DNA of 59,437 nt from Candolleomyces eurysporus (taxonomy: Eukaryota > Basidiomycota > Agaricomycetes > Agaricales > Psathyrellaceae). Position 1 is the stretch's first letter. Each line of letters starts with the position of its first letter. Position numbers and translations under genes: made by a program. Below the pieces are notes generated by a model. The model worked only from the letters and a program-made list of their open reading frames with translations, searched no databases and was not told the DNA's origin. The DNA is taken from positions 1 through 59,437 of the forward strand of contig JANBPK010000768.1 in the NCBI GenBank assembly GCA_027579435.1, written 5' to 3'. This document shows positions 44,646-57,235 of the stretch, one piece after another.

Positions 44646-45081
44646 AGAGTGCAAGATAGGTCCTCCGACGTGAGCCAAACGATATGCCGAAGAGAAAGTG
44701 CGTGTCCTGAAATGGCACCATTCACCTCCCACGCACATCGCGGAAGAATCATGGTGCCGTTATGGAGCGCGCACTTGTGTGACTCAACTCGGGAGTTGGG
44801 ACCAGGCGGATCTCCACGCGCCCCGGCCCCGACGACCCTCATTTAAATCATTAGTTGGACTGGGGCGACAGACAGTTCACTTCTGCACCCTTTCTGCACC
44901 CCGACAGCTATTGTCGTCCTAACTCGCCGGTAGTTAAACATTGGCTCTCATATCTGGCAATCGAACGGGAGCACAGTACGAAACCTTCGCTGACTCCCTC
45001 ATATCCCACCATTCATAGAAGTTGACGCGTTGCGCGACGTACGACGCGAGTCCTTGACTCTCTCGACGCTGAGGCGACAAT
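44646..45081. promoter_or_regulatory. Divergent intergenic region between genes F and G
   Basis: The starts of gene F (minus) and gene G (plus) face away from each other across 436 bases, so both promoters must lie here. I see no convincing TATA box on either side. An in-frame upstream extension of gene F reaches 44738 but lacks family resemblance. Confidence 0.5.
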
Positions 45082-47655
45082 ATGGCAGAGACCGACCAAG
45101 AGGATTCGCGAAGGCCGAAGAGGGCCAAACACGCTCGGTCCACCGCGCCCACTGGCAACCCCTCTGGCAAGAGCCCAGCGCACAAGCGCAAGCCAGTCCA
45201 GAATTCCGAAAAGAAAGGTGCCGTCCTGAGTTACATCGGTGAAATGCCTCTCGACGTTCTGCTCGAGGTATGTCGTCAAATTCCTGTTTTACTGTCACTT
45301 GCACAAACTCAGCTCTGGGACCAACCAGATTTTCTCTCATCTGGAGCCAGCTGATCTCATCCATCTCTCGCGTACTACGAAGACACTTCGCTCCGTCATT
45401 ATGTCTCGATCCTCAAGGAACATTTGGACACAAGCGCTGGCGTCTATTCCAGACCTCCCTCCGTGTCCGGACGATTTAATCGAAGCAAAGTACGCGAACT
45501 TGATGTTCACCGACTATTGCCACGTAAGTTCTTGGTGTCGGTTTCTGCGACCTCGGGTTGTTAACATTGGATCAACGTGCGTAGGAATGCCTTACCAACG
45601 CTGACGATGACTCTAGTCTCCTGTTGTTAATGTTTATGGAAGCTAGGACTCAGCTCTGTCACAAATGTGCGCCTCTCAAGTAAGTGGCACTGCACTGAGG
45701 CGTCCATTTCTGAGCCTAACCCTCTAATAATGATAAAATTTAGGTTCAAGACAGCACGAGCGTTCTCTGGTTCCTTCTCGAAGGTCAAGTCGCTCGTCCC
45801 AATGACTAAGGAAAAATTCAACAAGTACGGCCAAGGATGGGGTTTGGGTACGAGTTTTTGTCAATTTCAAAAGATTGGCTGATATTCACAAATATCGTTA
45901 TAGAGAAATACCACGTTGATATTGCGAATGAACTGATCGCGGAATATGACAAGATTGCACGGGAAGAGAGAGAACGATGGCTCCAAGAGCAGACCTCCAA
46001 ACGGAAGGCGACTTCAGAGGTAGCGTAGAATTTCCCGGTTTCGAGCTACACCTTGTTAACAGTGTATTTCCAACTACAGCATGCAGAAGCTTGCGAGATC
46101 TTTTTTCAAGCACGTTTGATGCAAGACGAACAATCGATAGCTTCTCTCCAGTTGAAGAGGCGAGATCAGTGGGTGACTTTCAATGTTCACCTTGCGTCTC
46201 CGCTCAACTTCTACCTTGCTTAGAATTATTGAAAGGTTGAAAGAGCTAGGTAAATTTCCCTCGCCTCGCTCATAGTTGTCGTAATGAAACTTTTTCTCAG
46301 GATTAAACGAAGAAGTCTGCTATCCGGAAATAAGGGACGAACTGCAAAAGCACCACCTTGTCAGCAACCGTTACAGGCAGGCTATTTCGGATGAAGGTAG
46401 AGTTGAGGTTCGTTTTCAGCTTCATCTTCTGACATATACAACAGAATGGGAAGAGGTTGAGCCAGAAGTGCTGGAATGGGTGGAGCAACAGACGGCGCAG
46501 CATCATTTCGAGCAAGAGATTGTTTCTGTTGAAAGACGAGTCAAAGAATGGTTCATACCCATCTACGCCGAGTTCATGTCGTCCCGTCCGCCTCAAGCTC
46601 AAACAGTACACCCCACGCTTCTCGAAATTTCGTCTCTGGAGATATTTCGTACTGCTTTAGAGGACACGCCTCTGAACGAGAATCCGTCGCCCGAAGTGAC
46701 TCAAGCTGCCATCGCTCAACTACCGGAATTCGTCGACCAGTGGCGACAAACACACGATGATGCTCTCTTGAAATTGATTAAGCATTCCCATCCCTCCAAG
46801 CACCAGGCGATTTCAAGGGACACTCTGTTCCATGCGGTCACCTCCTTCGAATGTGAATCTTGCCACGCAACAGGCTTGCTGTATCCCGACGTCTTTACTC
46901 ATCCCTGCAATTTTCTGCTTTCATCGAAGAGTAGAACCTATGCGCCCCTCACAAAATATAAGGCACAACAGCGCAAACGGGATCCAGACTCGGGCAACAA
47001 GAAGGAAGTGCCTGGGACCTTCATAAAGGAAGTATTCAAAAAGGTTGTTCCCTTGTCGACGAGCCACCTTCGGTTCAGTGAAGCGGGATACCTCCATACA
47101 ATTCAAGTGTTGGATCTTCTTCGCCTCGCACACGACACTCACTCTAAGGACCTTAAAAGCAAAGCACCCCTTCTCGAATGCCATTGCTTCTGCTATGACG
47201 ATCCTCGCAACCCATGGGAGCCTTCTGTCCAGGTGAATTACTGGCCGAATCTTGTAAGCTCTCGTCCTCCCTTCCTCGTCGCTTGGGTCAGGCAGGCGAT
47301 GCTAATTTCTGTTTTTACATCTTTGTAGCTGAATAAAGTCCGCGTACACAGGAAAGTGAAGACTTCCGCGTACATCAACTGCTACAAAATCTCAGAAGAG
47401 AAGATTGGATACTGGGGTGTCTCGTCGAGCTTTGTCTGCCCCGTGTGCACCAAGACGTATGGGAGCCAGTACTCCTTGTTGCACTTCAAGGACCAGTGGG
47501 TCATCTCTTTTCCTTTTTCTTCGTCGATTGCAATATGGTAACGATCACCGGTTCCTCTTCAAAGGCATGGTATAACCGACGAGAAGACAATAGAGCAACT
47601 CCAACTGATGATTCGTGCTAATGACCGTGAAAGCTTTAAATGGAAAAACTTCTGA
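45082..47655 (+). CDS. F-box protein G with zinc-finger-like motifs
   Basis: Eleven exons: 45082-45267, 45329-45523, 45585-45679, 45744-45847, 45904-46020, 46081-46168, 46224-46249 (26 nt), 46301-46396, 46445-47253, 47329-47495, 47565-47655. Their sum is 658 codons in one frame, which supports the model. The N-terminus is basic (RRPKRAKHARST). The F-box spans IGEMPLDVLLE|IFSHLEPADLIHLSRTTKTL, followed by the agaricomycete signature ALASIPDLPPCPDDL, ANLMFTDYCHECL and LCHKCAPL (Cys pairs). Charged helices follow, then a second Cys/His group (FECESCHATG, FTHPC), and a C-terminal C2H2-like CPVCTKTYGSQYSLLHF|KDQHGI. The probable role is SCF-type substrate recognition; nucleic-acid or metal binding by the Cys/His groups is an inference. 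Confidence 0.85.
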
Positions 47656-49715
47656 TACAAACTGTCTACTTAATTATTCATGTACGCTGTGAACAGGCTC
47701 TAAACGCTAAATAAATACCATGTACGCCCGATCAGACACCTGTTATCAAGTTCCTCAGCAGTATATGTTGGGTGGGGTAGGAAATTAAACAGAGAAAATC
47801 GTGGGATGCTGCACAAAAAACAAAAAAATTCAAGGTAGAGCGATCAGTACAGAATCGATCTGGTATAAATGCTTGTAAATGATATTGAGACCAATACGAT
47901 TCCGAATGCAACGAGCTGTACCAAACATGACCAAGGCCAGTGAGATGACACGGAGAGCAAAGCGAAATGATATACCAAAGCAAACAAAGAGAAAACGTAG
48001 GAGTTCCACTACAAAGTCCCTAGTCATCGTCGCTGCCATCTTCATCCATCACTGCTCAAACTCTGAAATCTAATGCCCAATCGACTCCTGGGGCTGCTGT
48101 CCACCGCGAGCCTTCTAGTACGACTCGTCTGGCCCGGACTCGGACCCAACCCAGCAGCCCACCTACTCACTCCTCGGCCTTCCAGCAGCGCTAAAATTCG
48201 CCTTCGTATACCTCTCTCATTCCTGCGCATACTTGTCTGCAGTCCTCGAATTCACACTTTCTAACGTCAATACCAAGGTACGCGGCCACCGCTCGGTCGG
48301 ACCTTTCCAATCCTGAGTACCACTTCCTCGTAATGAGTTGATGATCATCTTCAATCTTTGGCTGGTGCGTATCAAGAACTTTCAACCCTCACCAATGAAT
48401 GAAATCCTCCAAGAATTATATCCTAAACATCCCCTNCCCCCCTGGATACCTCGTCGCCCACGATGACCAGTGAGATTTCGGTGGTGGGGTGAATGGTTCG
48501 CTTACGAGCCGACGACCGGCACGAACGCAAGAGGGGATTCTGTTTACCGCCCGTTCAAGCGCCGACGTCCAATGGCATGCACTACAGAATCGTGCCCCAC
48601 TACTCGTCAGAACACACCGGTGAAATAATTGGCACTCAGCTGCTCATAGAAGAATCTTGAACCGCTGCGGTCCCGAAGAAATTGGTGGTGGAGCCTTGGC
48701 TACAGCTTAAACAAAATACTCGGAAACATGTCGCACTCCCATCACCGCAAATCCGACATTCGTCGATGATATCGAAGCACCCACTTGTAGACGGTGTTGC
48801 TATACGAAGATCACACGCTGTGCTGCGCACCTGTGGTTCTTCATCGGGTCCCGCCTTGTAGAACCCTGAATGCGCCAGCATTGAGCTCATCCACACCACC
48901 GTTGGCCTCTTCAGATTTCTCCGGGCTGGAAAATCCAAGGAAGTCGATGTCGCGTCGCCTATGGGAGGTATCTCACCGACATTCGGCTCCGAAAAGGTCA
49001 TCTGCCACCTCTCTATCTATCAATTTTGCTTTCAGCGGAAAGTTATTCCCGAACGAAGCTCGGGTCCTCTCTATCTCAGCTGAGGTCCCTCGAGTGCGAG
49101 GCTTCGACGGAAAATCTCGGTCTTAGAATATCTCTTCTAAATTTATTCTTTTCTTCGCGGTACCGAGCGTGGCATATTCTAGTGCCTTGAGGTGCATGCC
49201 TTTCAGAATTGGCATACTCGATGCACTACCTATTTCAAACACAGCAACTTGCGGGAGTGCAAATGTGATCTGTCAGAGCTGCTTGGTATAATTCTAGCGT
49301 ACTGGAGTATGTTTGTGGAGACGACGAAGACATAGAACGGCCCGGGCTGAAGCACGCAGTGTTTCTTCGATTATAGTTACCGCTGTATCGCTGCTGTTCG
49401 TAGACAGTGGAGGTGAATTCGAAGCAATCTTACCTCCCCGGATTCAGCCTTGGACAAAGCAGAAGATATTTCAAACCGCATGCGACGAATCTTCTCGAGG
49501 GTTAACAAACGGCGGCCATGAAGTGAATAGACCTTCCATCTGTCATGCACGAGAAAATTTTCGACATTACAAGGAAAAACCTTGGTATTGCGAGTTAGTG
49601 AAAACACTTCCAGGTAAAGAACATGCCATTTATGGAATTCACGCCTGCTGCGCAAAGTAAATCTAGGGAATGGTTCAGTACTCACCTGAATCTAAAAAGA
49701 GGAGCCCAGAAAGGT
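47656..49715. other. 2-kb region without recognised gene
   Basis: Frames up to about 120 codons exist on both strands (for example 48636-49001), but none has a recognisable motif, intron logic or promoter. One N lies at 48436. The right end holds the promoter of the next gene. It could contain a decayed or very short gene I cannot see. Confidence 0.4.
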
Positions 49716-49723
49716 ATAAAAAG
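49716..49723 (+). promoter_or_regulatory. TATA box of the proline-rich protein gene
   Basis: TATAAAAA in the context AAAGGTATAAAAAGG, 83 bases before the ATG at 49799. Confidence 0.65.
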
Positions 49724-49798
49724 GATTGGAAATGAACTCGAGACCTCAGCTCCAGAGCCCCAGCTTCAGAGTCTTACGCATCCTCCACATCGAGAACC

Positions 49799-50348
49799 AT
49801 GCAGCTTAACAGCCTCTTCATCTCTCTCATCGCCGTCGCCTGCGCGATGGGCGCTGTTGGTGTCCCCGTTGATGTGGAGAAGCCGACCGCACTCCCTCCC
49901 AAGCCCACGGCTCTGCCTCCCAAGCCCACTGGCTTCCCGCCGAAGCCAACGGTGCTCCCNCCTAAGCCCACGGCACTCCCGCCCAAGCCGACTCTCCTTC
50001 CTCCCAAGCCACCGGTGCCACCTAAGCCGACGGCCCTTCCCCCTAAGCCGACACACGTCCCTCCCAAGCCACCGGTGCCTCCTAAGCCCACTGCTCTTCC
50101 TCCAAAGCCGACTCTCGTTCCGCCCAAGCCTACCGGTCACCCTCCTAACGCCCACTGTACTTCCACCCAAGCCTCCCAAGCCCGAAGTCGAGGAACGTGC
50201 ATACGGAGAGCCAGGCGGCTGCGAGGAGGAGTGAGGGCGAGAACGATGATGATGACCCTTGGGAGCGGTATGAAGAGGTTGCTAGAGAGGATCCGGCCAA
50301 TAGGGATAAGGACAAGGACGAGTGGGATTTGGTGGATGGGGATATAAG
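49799..50348 (+). CDS. Secreted proline-rich repeat protein
   Basis: Signal peptide MQLNSLFISLIAVACAMGAV is followed by GVPVDVEKPTA and about 14 copies of a heptad-like repeat PPKPTxL (ALPPKPTALPPKPTGFPPKP and so on to about 50140), a proline-rich wall- or matrix-protein design likely forming extended polyproline II helices. After GHPP the frame becomes uncertain. A second frame reads TPTVLPPKPPKPEVEERAYG, EPGGCEEE, and a third gives a strongly acidic tail RSEGENDDDDPWERYEEVAR, EDPANRDKDKDEWDLVDGD, ISL-stop at about 50348. The annotated plus frame instead turns Arg-rich. Two single-base errors or slippages near 50150 and 50225 would join repeat and acidic tail. A TATA box lies at 49716. Confidence 0.7.
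49865..50140 (+). repeat. Tandem coding repeat, 21-bp family (PPKPTxL)
   Basis: Repeats of about 21 bases, core CCTCCCAAGCCCAC(G/T)GC(T/A)CT with an occasional shortened PVPPKPTA unit (twice). Third-position variation among copies shows it is under protein-level rather than only DNA-level constraint. One N at 49960. Confidence 0.75.
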
Positions 50349-50545
50349 CTTATGAGGATGATGATAACCCCTCGTAGAAGACCGACTTTTTGCATTTGAC
50401 TACCCATTATCATTTAGTATCCGTGTATTTTTAGAGTATCTGCGTCAGAGGTGGACCGTGTAGACTACTAATAAAGCTGTACAATTTTTTGGTTATCGTC
50501 GTTTTTTTTTCAGGCAGATCATGGAATCTGTTTGTCATGGGACGC

Positions 50546-52658
50546 TCAGCACCCGCGATACAATCGACAAAGTGAGTGAGTGAGGCTTACCCAGTCGAAA
50601 TCCTTCTCGTCAGCGACGTCGGCCAGAAGCATATCAAACACGGGGACAGGGGGTAATTTCGCCCTTTGCGTACTCCCCGTTGTGGATTTCCTGTCCCGCT
50701 TTGCTTGTGCACCCGCCAGAGCCAACAAGTCGTCTCTCAACTCCTCCAGGACCCGGTCTGGAATACCGGGTGGCGGGGTCCATGGGTGGACGACGCCATG
50801 CGTTCCTGGGGATGCGATTTTAGGAAGATGTTCTTCCCCGTTAATGTCATTGAGGAGTGTAGCCAGCTTGTAACAGCAGTAGCAGTAACGGCGCCCAGCT
50901 GCTACAGGTACCTCCTGTTGGGAGCGAGTAGGCGACCGCAGAAAAAGAGGGGATCGAAATGCATGCTACTCACAGACCCGAAATCCAACCTGGACTGGAA
51001 AATTTTGGCCATGAGTATAGCCTCGGCGTGTTGGTGGGCGTGCGGTCCAGTGTAGGGTCTTCTGGCTTTCTTGTCCAGCCATGATTTAAGATCTGTGGTC
51101 TTGTGCTCTTCCCGGCCGCCGCGGTAACGGTTCTGGAGATGCGCCACCAGCTCGCGGCGGTCCTGCGGTGCCATAAATTTGTCTTTGACGGAGAGCTTCA
51201 CGATTTGTGCGTCCACGCGGGGGTGAGGGACGGTCAGGAAACGGAGATACAAGTGCTGAATCGCCCAGACGAATGAAAATGTGGTCTTGAGATAGCATTC
51301 GAGGCGTTTGGATACGTCTACTTCGCTGGCAAAGTCGGTGAGATCGTCGTCGGCGAGGTTAGGAGTGGCTGGCTGGGGCGAAGACCGGTCTGTGGCTGCA
51401 CCTTTGAGTTTGAGGGCATTATCTATGCAGAACGATCGAGGGGGTGAGAGCATGCTCACTAGATCCGACTTGGTAAGGACTCACCGTCTAGCGATTTTGC
51501 GAGGCCGGAAATGGATCTGACGACTTTTTGGACGATATCCGTGTACACAATATCGTAGATGATCAAGAGAGCTTTCATCGCCTCTTTCAAATCTTCATTC
51601 GATAGATTGTCCTTGGCTCCAGTTGTGCTTGGTTTAACGATGCAATTCCAGAGAACGGAATAACGGTCCTGAAGCAAACTGAACCATTTTGCTACGCTGG
51701 TGGAATCCACAGGATACATGTGGGACAACCCGGGGACAGGATCAATCCCGCTTTCTGCGAGGGCCTTCTTAGTACTCGCAGTGGGGACTGAGACTTGGAA
51801 TGCATCGAACTCGATGTTTGGTTCTTGCGAAGCCAGGTATTCGGTGATGATTTCGAACGGGTGATTACCCCAGTACTTTCGCCCGGTGACCATGCGCAGT
51901 GCGAGCTTGCCGTAGCAGCGAGTCAAGATGAGGTAAAAGAGACGGATGAATTTCGTCGGCTCCGATTCAGATTGCATTTCTGGCCAGCTGTTGAGTAGCT
52001 TGAGTAGCTGGCGTGCGTGGTCCTCCCACTTGACATGCACTCTAAAAAAAAAGAATGATTAGTTTTTAGAAGCAGCTTCGGTTGTTCGATTTGAGCTTGC
52101 CGGAACCTCTGTGACAATATGGTTTCAACTGAGTCAGGGCTAGGTTCTAGGATAACTGTTTCCGTTCCTTCTCCCTGGGTAGCGTCCAAGGCCAAAAATA
52201 AGTGGATACCGTCCACCTCGAGAGAGCCGGTGGCAGCGACGGTACGGTCCTGGGCCCCTTCGCCTTGAGGTGGGGAGACGGCCAAGAGCGACACAAGGGC
52301 ATTGAGATCATCTAGCGACCTGTCCTTTGCGGGATCTTCTGCCGGCATCACAGAGAGACCTGCGAGGAATGTGCTCAAGCCACTAATTTCCTGGTGAACT
52401 GTCAACCTTGCCATTTTGAAGCAGGGCGTAGAAGATAGGAGTAGAAATCTCGGATGGAGGAGCCAACGGAGGTTGTTCGGATGTCCTCCAAGCTGATCCG
52501 GTATACCAGCTCCGACGCTGAAGCGCTGGAGCCGCTGCCGATGCCGTCACTGTGTCTGTCTCCCTTGCTGACTCTGACGGCCTCCTCGCGCCGTTAGGCG
52601 TTTGGAAATCGGTCACCAACGACGGTAGGTAGAACATATCTTGTTTCCTACAATCCAC
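50546..52658 (-). CDS. Fungal OTT_1508-like (nucleic acid/nucleotide) deaminase domain protein
   Basis: Well-supported exons: 52107 and upward, 51485-52041, 50974-51422 and 50591-50914. Introns 52042-52106, 51423-51484 and 50915-50973 keep the frame. The cytidine-deaminase-fold signature is split over two exons: PHAHQHAEAILMAKI (His-Ala-Glu, zinc ligand and proton shuttle), then VAAGRRYCYCCYKLATLLND (the two zinc cysteines). Upstream is a long helical region (HVKWEDHARQLLKLLNSWPE, FSLLQDRYSVLWNCI, TFSFVWAIQHLYLRFL). This layout fits the deaminase family Pfam calls OTT_1508-like, expanded in basidiomycetes; its substrate is unproven. The 5' end (52383-52658) has two competing frames, and the 3' end is either about 50546 or a short last exon near 50468. 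Confidence 0.7.
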
Positions 52659-52659
52659 T

Positions 52660-53525
52660 TGGTGAGCGGTAAAATCATTTCGACTTCAGCTTACGGCAAT
52701 CATCAGATCATACTGGCTATGCTGTGGCGGTTTCAAGTCGATTATTGCGACTTACGATGATCTAGGTTCAACCTCTAACGTTAACCTTCAATGTACCACA
52801 TGTTCATATGTTCCTTCTCTTCCATCCCTGAGCTCTATTGCGGACCCGGGGCTGAAGCGGCTTGGTAGCCTGAGAGGACTTGGAGCTTATGAATGCAGAA
52901 CTAGGTCTGGGTGAGTAAAAGGAACGTAAAATGGTCATTTTGCCGGGTCAGAAGATGAGATCCACTCTCAATCCCGGGATCTTCTTTGCTCTTTGAATGG
53001 GCGAAGTGGTCCGAAACAATGCCGCCAGAGTACGGGCGATCTATCACAGTACGTCTCTTTACGATATCCTACGTTTTCCTGAGCAGGGAGTCCGTTCCGA
53101 TAACATACGTCGCTTCCGGTCGCGACTCATTCAGAGGATGGAGCCGAAAATGCGGCCCCGGTGAAGCTCAAAAGATTCAACAGTCAAGGAGCTTTCTACA
53201 ACTGGAGGTGGCCAGAGTGCGAAATTTCTCTGAGCCTATGTGATCGACAAACAAGCGGCAAGCGCCTGGCGCCCGCAGCGTCTCCCTTCAACATACCACC
53301 AACATCACCCGTATCCACTATCACAGGTGGGTGCGCGTTTCTGACTCAATGAATGTTTGAATGGTCTTCTCAGCGACTGACCACAGCGCAGTCGTTACGG
53401 CATTGATATCGTTTGGCTTTTGTCATTGGTGCCTGCTTCTCCTGGGGGCGAATGGAGTCAAGAAGGTCTTCGACCTTTCCAGGTTTGGTCAAGTTGTGGA
53501 GAAAACCACAGGCCTGGGTCCCCAC
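52660..53525. other. Intergenic, shared promoter space
   Basis: It lies between the deaminase (minus) and P450-1 (plus). No gene is supported. From about 53400 it resembles the 5' flank of P450-2 (57044-57235), so the promoter was duplicated with the gene. Confidence 0.5.
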
Positions 53526-53530
53526 ACTGC

Positions 53531-53536
53531 ATATAA
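53531..53536 (+). promoter_or_regulatory. TATA-like box of P450-1
   Basis: ATATAA in GCATATAAGAAC, about 69 bases before the ATG at 53600. Confidence 0.5.
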
Positions 53537-53599
53537 GAACGTTGATTGAGAGGCATTAATTGCCCCCTACTTTCCGCACTCTCATTCCTGTTACTCAGT

Positions 53600-55660
53600 A
53601 TGCTGAATCTTGTCGGACTCGTCATTGGCCTGGGATTCGTCTTGCTTGTGANGGGGATCGCTGCTCGCGCAAGGCGAACCCCGCACCGACTGCGCCTTCC
53701 ACCTGGTCCGAAAGGTCTGCCCTTGCTCGGCAATATCTTTCAACTGCCACAGAGCGTTCCATGGGAGGCATATGATAAGCTATGCAAAGAATACGGTACC
53801 TCCCACTCTTTTCTAGGTTATATCATCGCTAATGACTTCGGCAGGCGACATTATTTATGTGAAAGCTCTAGGACAAGGAATTATCATCCTTGGTTCCCAG
53901 AAACGCACTGTCGATTTATTGGACAAAAAAGCTGTGAACTTCTCAGATCGTCCAGTACTCCCGATGAATGATATGTGAGCCGTACTTTACGCCTCCTTTG
54001 CGACTGGGATGCCAACGTACTGAATGCTTAGGATGGACTTGAACTGGGCCTTCGGCGCAATGCCTTATGGTGCAGCCTGGAGACAAAACCGTCGAGCCTT
54101 CCATCAGTATCTCAACAACAACGCTGTGCCAAAGTATCACCCAATAATGATTGAAGAGATCAGGAGTTTCCTACGAAAGCTCAAGTCAGATCCCGAACAA
54201 GTTTTCGATGATTTACAATTGTACGCTGAAAACCTGTCTTCAATTCCATTGCATTGCCTGACATCCAAGCGCAATGGTATTATTTAGTTTGTTCGGGACT
54301 GCAATCATGCGAACTGCTTACGGCTTCGACGACATCAGGCAAAACCAGGAGCTCATCCACATCGCCGAGGCCCTCATCCTTGAATTCACAGAGGCATCCA
54401 TGCCTGGCAGGTACCTAGTGAATTACTTCCCAATCCTCAGATACGTTCCATCCTGGTTTCCCGGCGCCGGTTTCAAGAAGCAATTCAAGAAAATCGCTCA
54501 AATGAGTTTCAAATCGTTGTACCCGCCGTTCGAAGAGGCCAAACGTGATGTAGTAAGTGCTTTTTATTCTTGTTTTCAATTCGGTGTTCTAACTTCGTAA
54601 CGCTAGGAAGATGGAAGGAAGAGTAGCTACCCGAGCATGGCTCATAGTCTTATTGACCGTCTTCCTGAAGAAAGCGATTCAAGCCGAGCTGGGCTGGAGG
54701 AAATAGCGCGCAGCGTATGTGCTGTAGCGTATCTGGGTAAGTCATCGCACTGACGCTGCTGTTTTGTTTTCGGGCTTCTTATCATTATGACCAATTCACA
54801 GCTGGGGCAGAGACCACCGTCAGCTCAGCAACAGCTCTCCTATACGTCCTCGCGAGCTATCCCGAAGTTCAGACAAAGGCTCAAGCAGAAATTGACGCCG
54901 TTATTGGCACAGACCGACTCCCGCTTGTTACGGATCGTGGAGAGCTACCATACGTCCATGCTATCGTAAAAGAAGTCAGTCGATGGTACACAGTCGTTCC
55001 TCTTGGTGAGCATTGCAGTCGCAATACGGTAAGACATTACATTTACACCGATGCCCGCCTTTGCAGGTTTAGCCCATTCTAACACTGAAGATGAGGAATA
55101 TGATGGTTATTTCATTCCGAAGGGAACCATTGTATTTCAGAACAACTGGTACGCAGTCAATCTAGGTCATTGAATGTCCAAGCCCAACCATCGCCTCATA
55201 ACAGGGCTATTATGCACAATCCAGACGTTTTCGATCAACCTTTCGAGTTCATCCCTGAACGATACCTCAAGGACGGGAAAATCGACACGTCTGTCCCTGA
55301 TCCTGACATCGCAGCTTTCGGCCATGGACGTCGGTAAGTGATTGGCGGGCGTTTTTTTGGAGGTCCCGAAGCTCACAACGGAGATCAATAGCATCTGCCC
55401 TGGACGCCACTTCAGTAATGATGCTTTGTTCCTTCTGGCGGCGTCGCTTCTCGCGACTTATAACATTGCCGCCCCAAAGGATAAAGAAGGGAACGTGATC
55501 CCGATGAAGCTCGAATTGAGGAATCCAGCCATCAGGTAAGTTAGCCCATGAACTCAGCCGCCGCTCACAGGGTGTTTCGCTCATTCGTGCATGAAGCAAA
55601 CCTCTTCCCTTCAAATGCGAGATTCGTTTGAGGCCCGGACGCGACCATCTCTTGCAATAA
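53600..55660 (+). CDS. Cytochrome P450 monooxygenase 1
   Basis: Ten exons: 53600-53795, 53845-53974, 54032-54220, 54288-54552, 54607-54736, 54802-55005, 55067-55148, 55205-55333, 55392-55535, 55597-55660; 510 aa. An N-terminal membrane anchor (MLNLVGLVIGLGFVLLV) precedes the Pro-rich hinge [14 protein letters not shown]. Helix C: WRQNRRAFHQYL. I helix: [12 protein letters not shown] (oxygen activation). ExxR: KEVSRW. PERF-like: EFIPERYL. Haem loop [14 protein letters not shown] with the Cys ligand. All hallmarks are intact, so a functional ER enzyme is likely. It resembles the basidiomycete group annotated as O-methylsterigmatocystin-oxidoreductase-like; the substrate is unknown. It is in tandem with a close paralogue; an N at 53652 affects one residue. 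The intron 55149-55204 is missing from the paralogue. Confidence 0.9.
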
Positions 55661-57149
55661 GCAATTATCAGGCATAGCTATGAGCAAGGATGATATTACC
55701 TTGCACCTGCAATATCGAGCCCGGACCGTTTAAAGTATCAAACTTGAAAACCCCGGGCCCGAATACTGGCATGGACTTGAAATTCAGACACCCATCCGAG
55801 TCAACTTTGTCCTCACATTGATTTCTGCATGTTGTATCCCGAGAATTGCATCCATGTGTACGTGCCCTAACTTTTTTGGTACTGAGAATTCCCAGGGCAG
55901 GTGAAAGAAGCCGGATGAGAGCTTGATGAGAGCATAACTGTTACTCAATACTTCAGGTCACAGAACAACACGGAAGATGAAACTTGGTTCAATATGCGAA
56001 GGGCTATAATACAGGGAGGCAGTTCCGACAGGTACAATGTCCGAAATTCTGCAGGTGGAACTTGAGTCTTTGAAACTCATCCATGAGCTCAACATGGTCC
56101 GTGACAAGATACTTCAAACGTGGGGCAGCTGAAGGACTCAGGGAACCACCGCCGGACAAATCACTGCCAGAAAGATTCAGGTGCCCTCACTTGACTCCAG
56201 GGAGTTCTGCAATGGTTATCTGGTCAATTTGTAATCTGTAAATGCATCGAAATGGTTTGCTATCCCTGTCCTCTGTCTCTCTCAGATGGTCTTCACGTCT
56301 CATGAGTTCAAATTGCACCAGGTCGCTCGGGATAATGGCTGTAAAATTGTGACGAGGTTGCTCCGACCCGCATCCTCAGCGTGGTATCATATCATCCCCT
56401 GGTACTGAACCACCTTGAAGAACCTTCGGAGGATTTCTGAGAGTCCGTTTTAACAATAGATTATATGTCTCTTTTCAAAGAGAGGAACGCACCTCCAACA
56501 GAGCTTCAAGGATTCAGCAATAAGGTAAAGTTACACGATCGTGAGTGGCAGGCGAGAGCTTTCACACTTATGCGAACTTCCCTGCGGCTGTCATAAATCA
56601 TCGCCTGTGAATTTAAACATACGAGAGATCTGCCAAACTCCGAAAGGAGTCTGGATTAATGCATGAAATCTGATTGGTGGGTGACCAGGATGGAAGAGAG
56701 TACAATAGTGCCTCAGCAGCAACTGCAACCGCAACTGTAACGAACCACGCGTGATTGTCGTCTGAATACGTTACCCAAACACGGCCAAATCAGGTTTCCA
56801 ATGGATTCTCTCTTGAACTCACCATCATCGTCTATATTAAGCATCTGGCACGACTTACTGACCATCATCGTCCATATCAAGTTTCTGTCTCTCGTTTGAC
56901 ATGATCTTGTCGGATATATACGTTGAGTGCCCAATTTGGCCGCTATTCAGTGAAAGTCACTTGCAGAAATACCGCCGTCAGAAGGTGAGTCCGGACGTCC
57001 ACGTCCCGGTCGTTCTCATATAGCAATCTTCAGATGATCATACGGCATTGACTTCCACGGGCTTTGTCGTTGGCCGGCTGTTTCTTGCTAATGGAATAAA
57101 GAAGGTGTTAACTGTTTCCAGGATTGTTCTAAGTTCTCGCCGGGTGGTG
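55661..57149. other. Spacer between the two P450 genes, no gene recognised
   Basis: About 1.5 kb without a supported gene. A 73-codon minus frame (56713-56934) has no family resemblance. There are no clear P450 remnants apart from the promoter-like segment at the right end. Confidence 0.45.
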
Positions 57150-57156
57150 TATAAAT
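57150..57156 (+). promoter_or_regulatory. TATA box of P450-2
   Basis: TATAAAT in GGTGTATAAATCCC, 86 bases before the ATG at 57236. Confidence 0.55.
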
Positions 57157-57235
57157 CCCAGGTTCCCAGATTTCAGATAAGAGTAGAGCTGGGAGCCAGC
57201 TCTTCCTTTGCGCGCCTTCACTCTCATCTCTTAGT

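Noticed and set aside
48636..49126. Overlapping frames of 110-121 codons on both strands
   Set aside because: No motif, promoter, intron logic or duplication evidence; compatible with chance.
49766..50179. Gly/Arg-rich minus-strand frames
   Set aside because: Antisense shadows of the PPKPT repeat.
55661..57149. Possible third P450 between the two genes
   Set aside because: No anchor, I-helix, ExxR or haem motif remains; only a promoter-like segment at the right end is shared.
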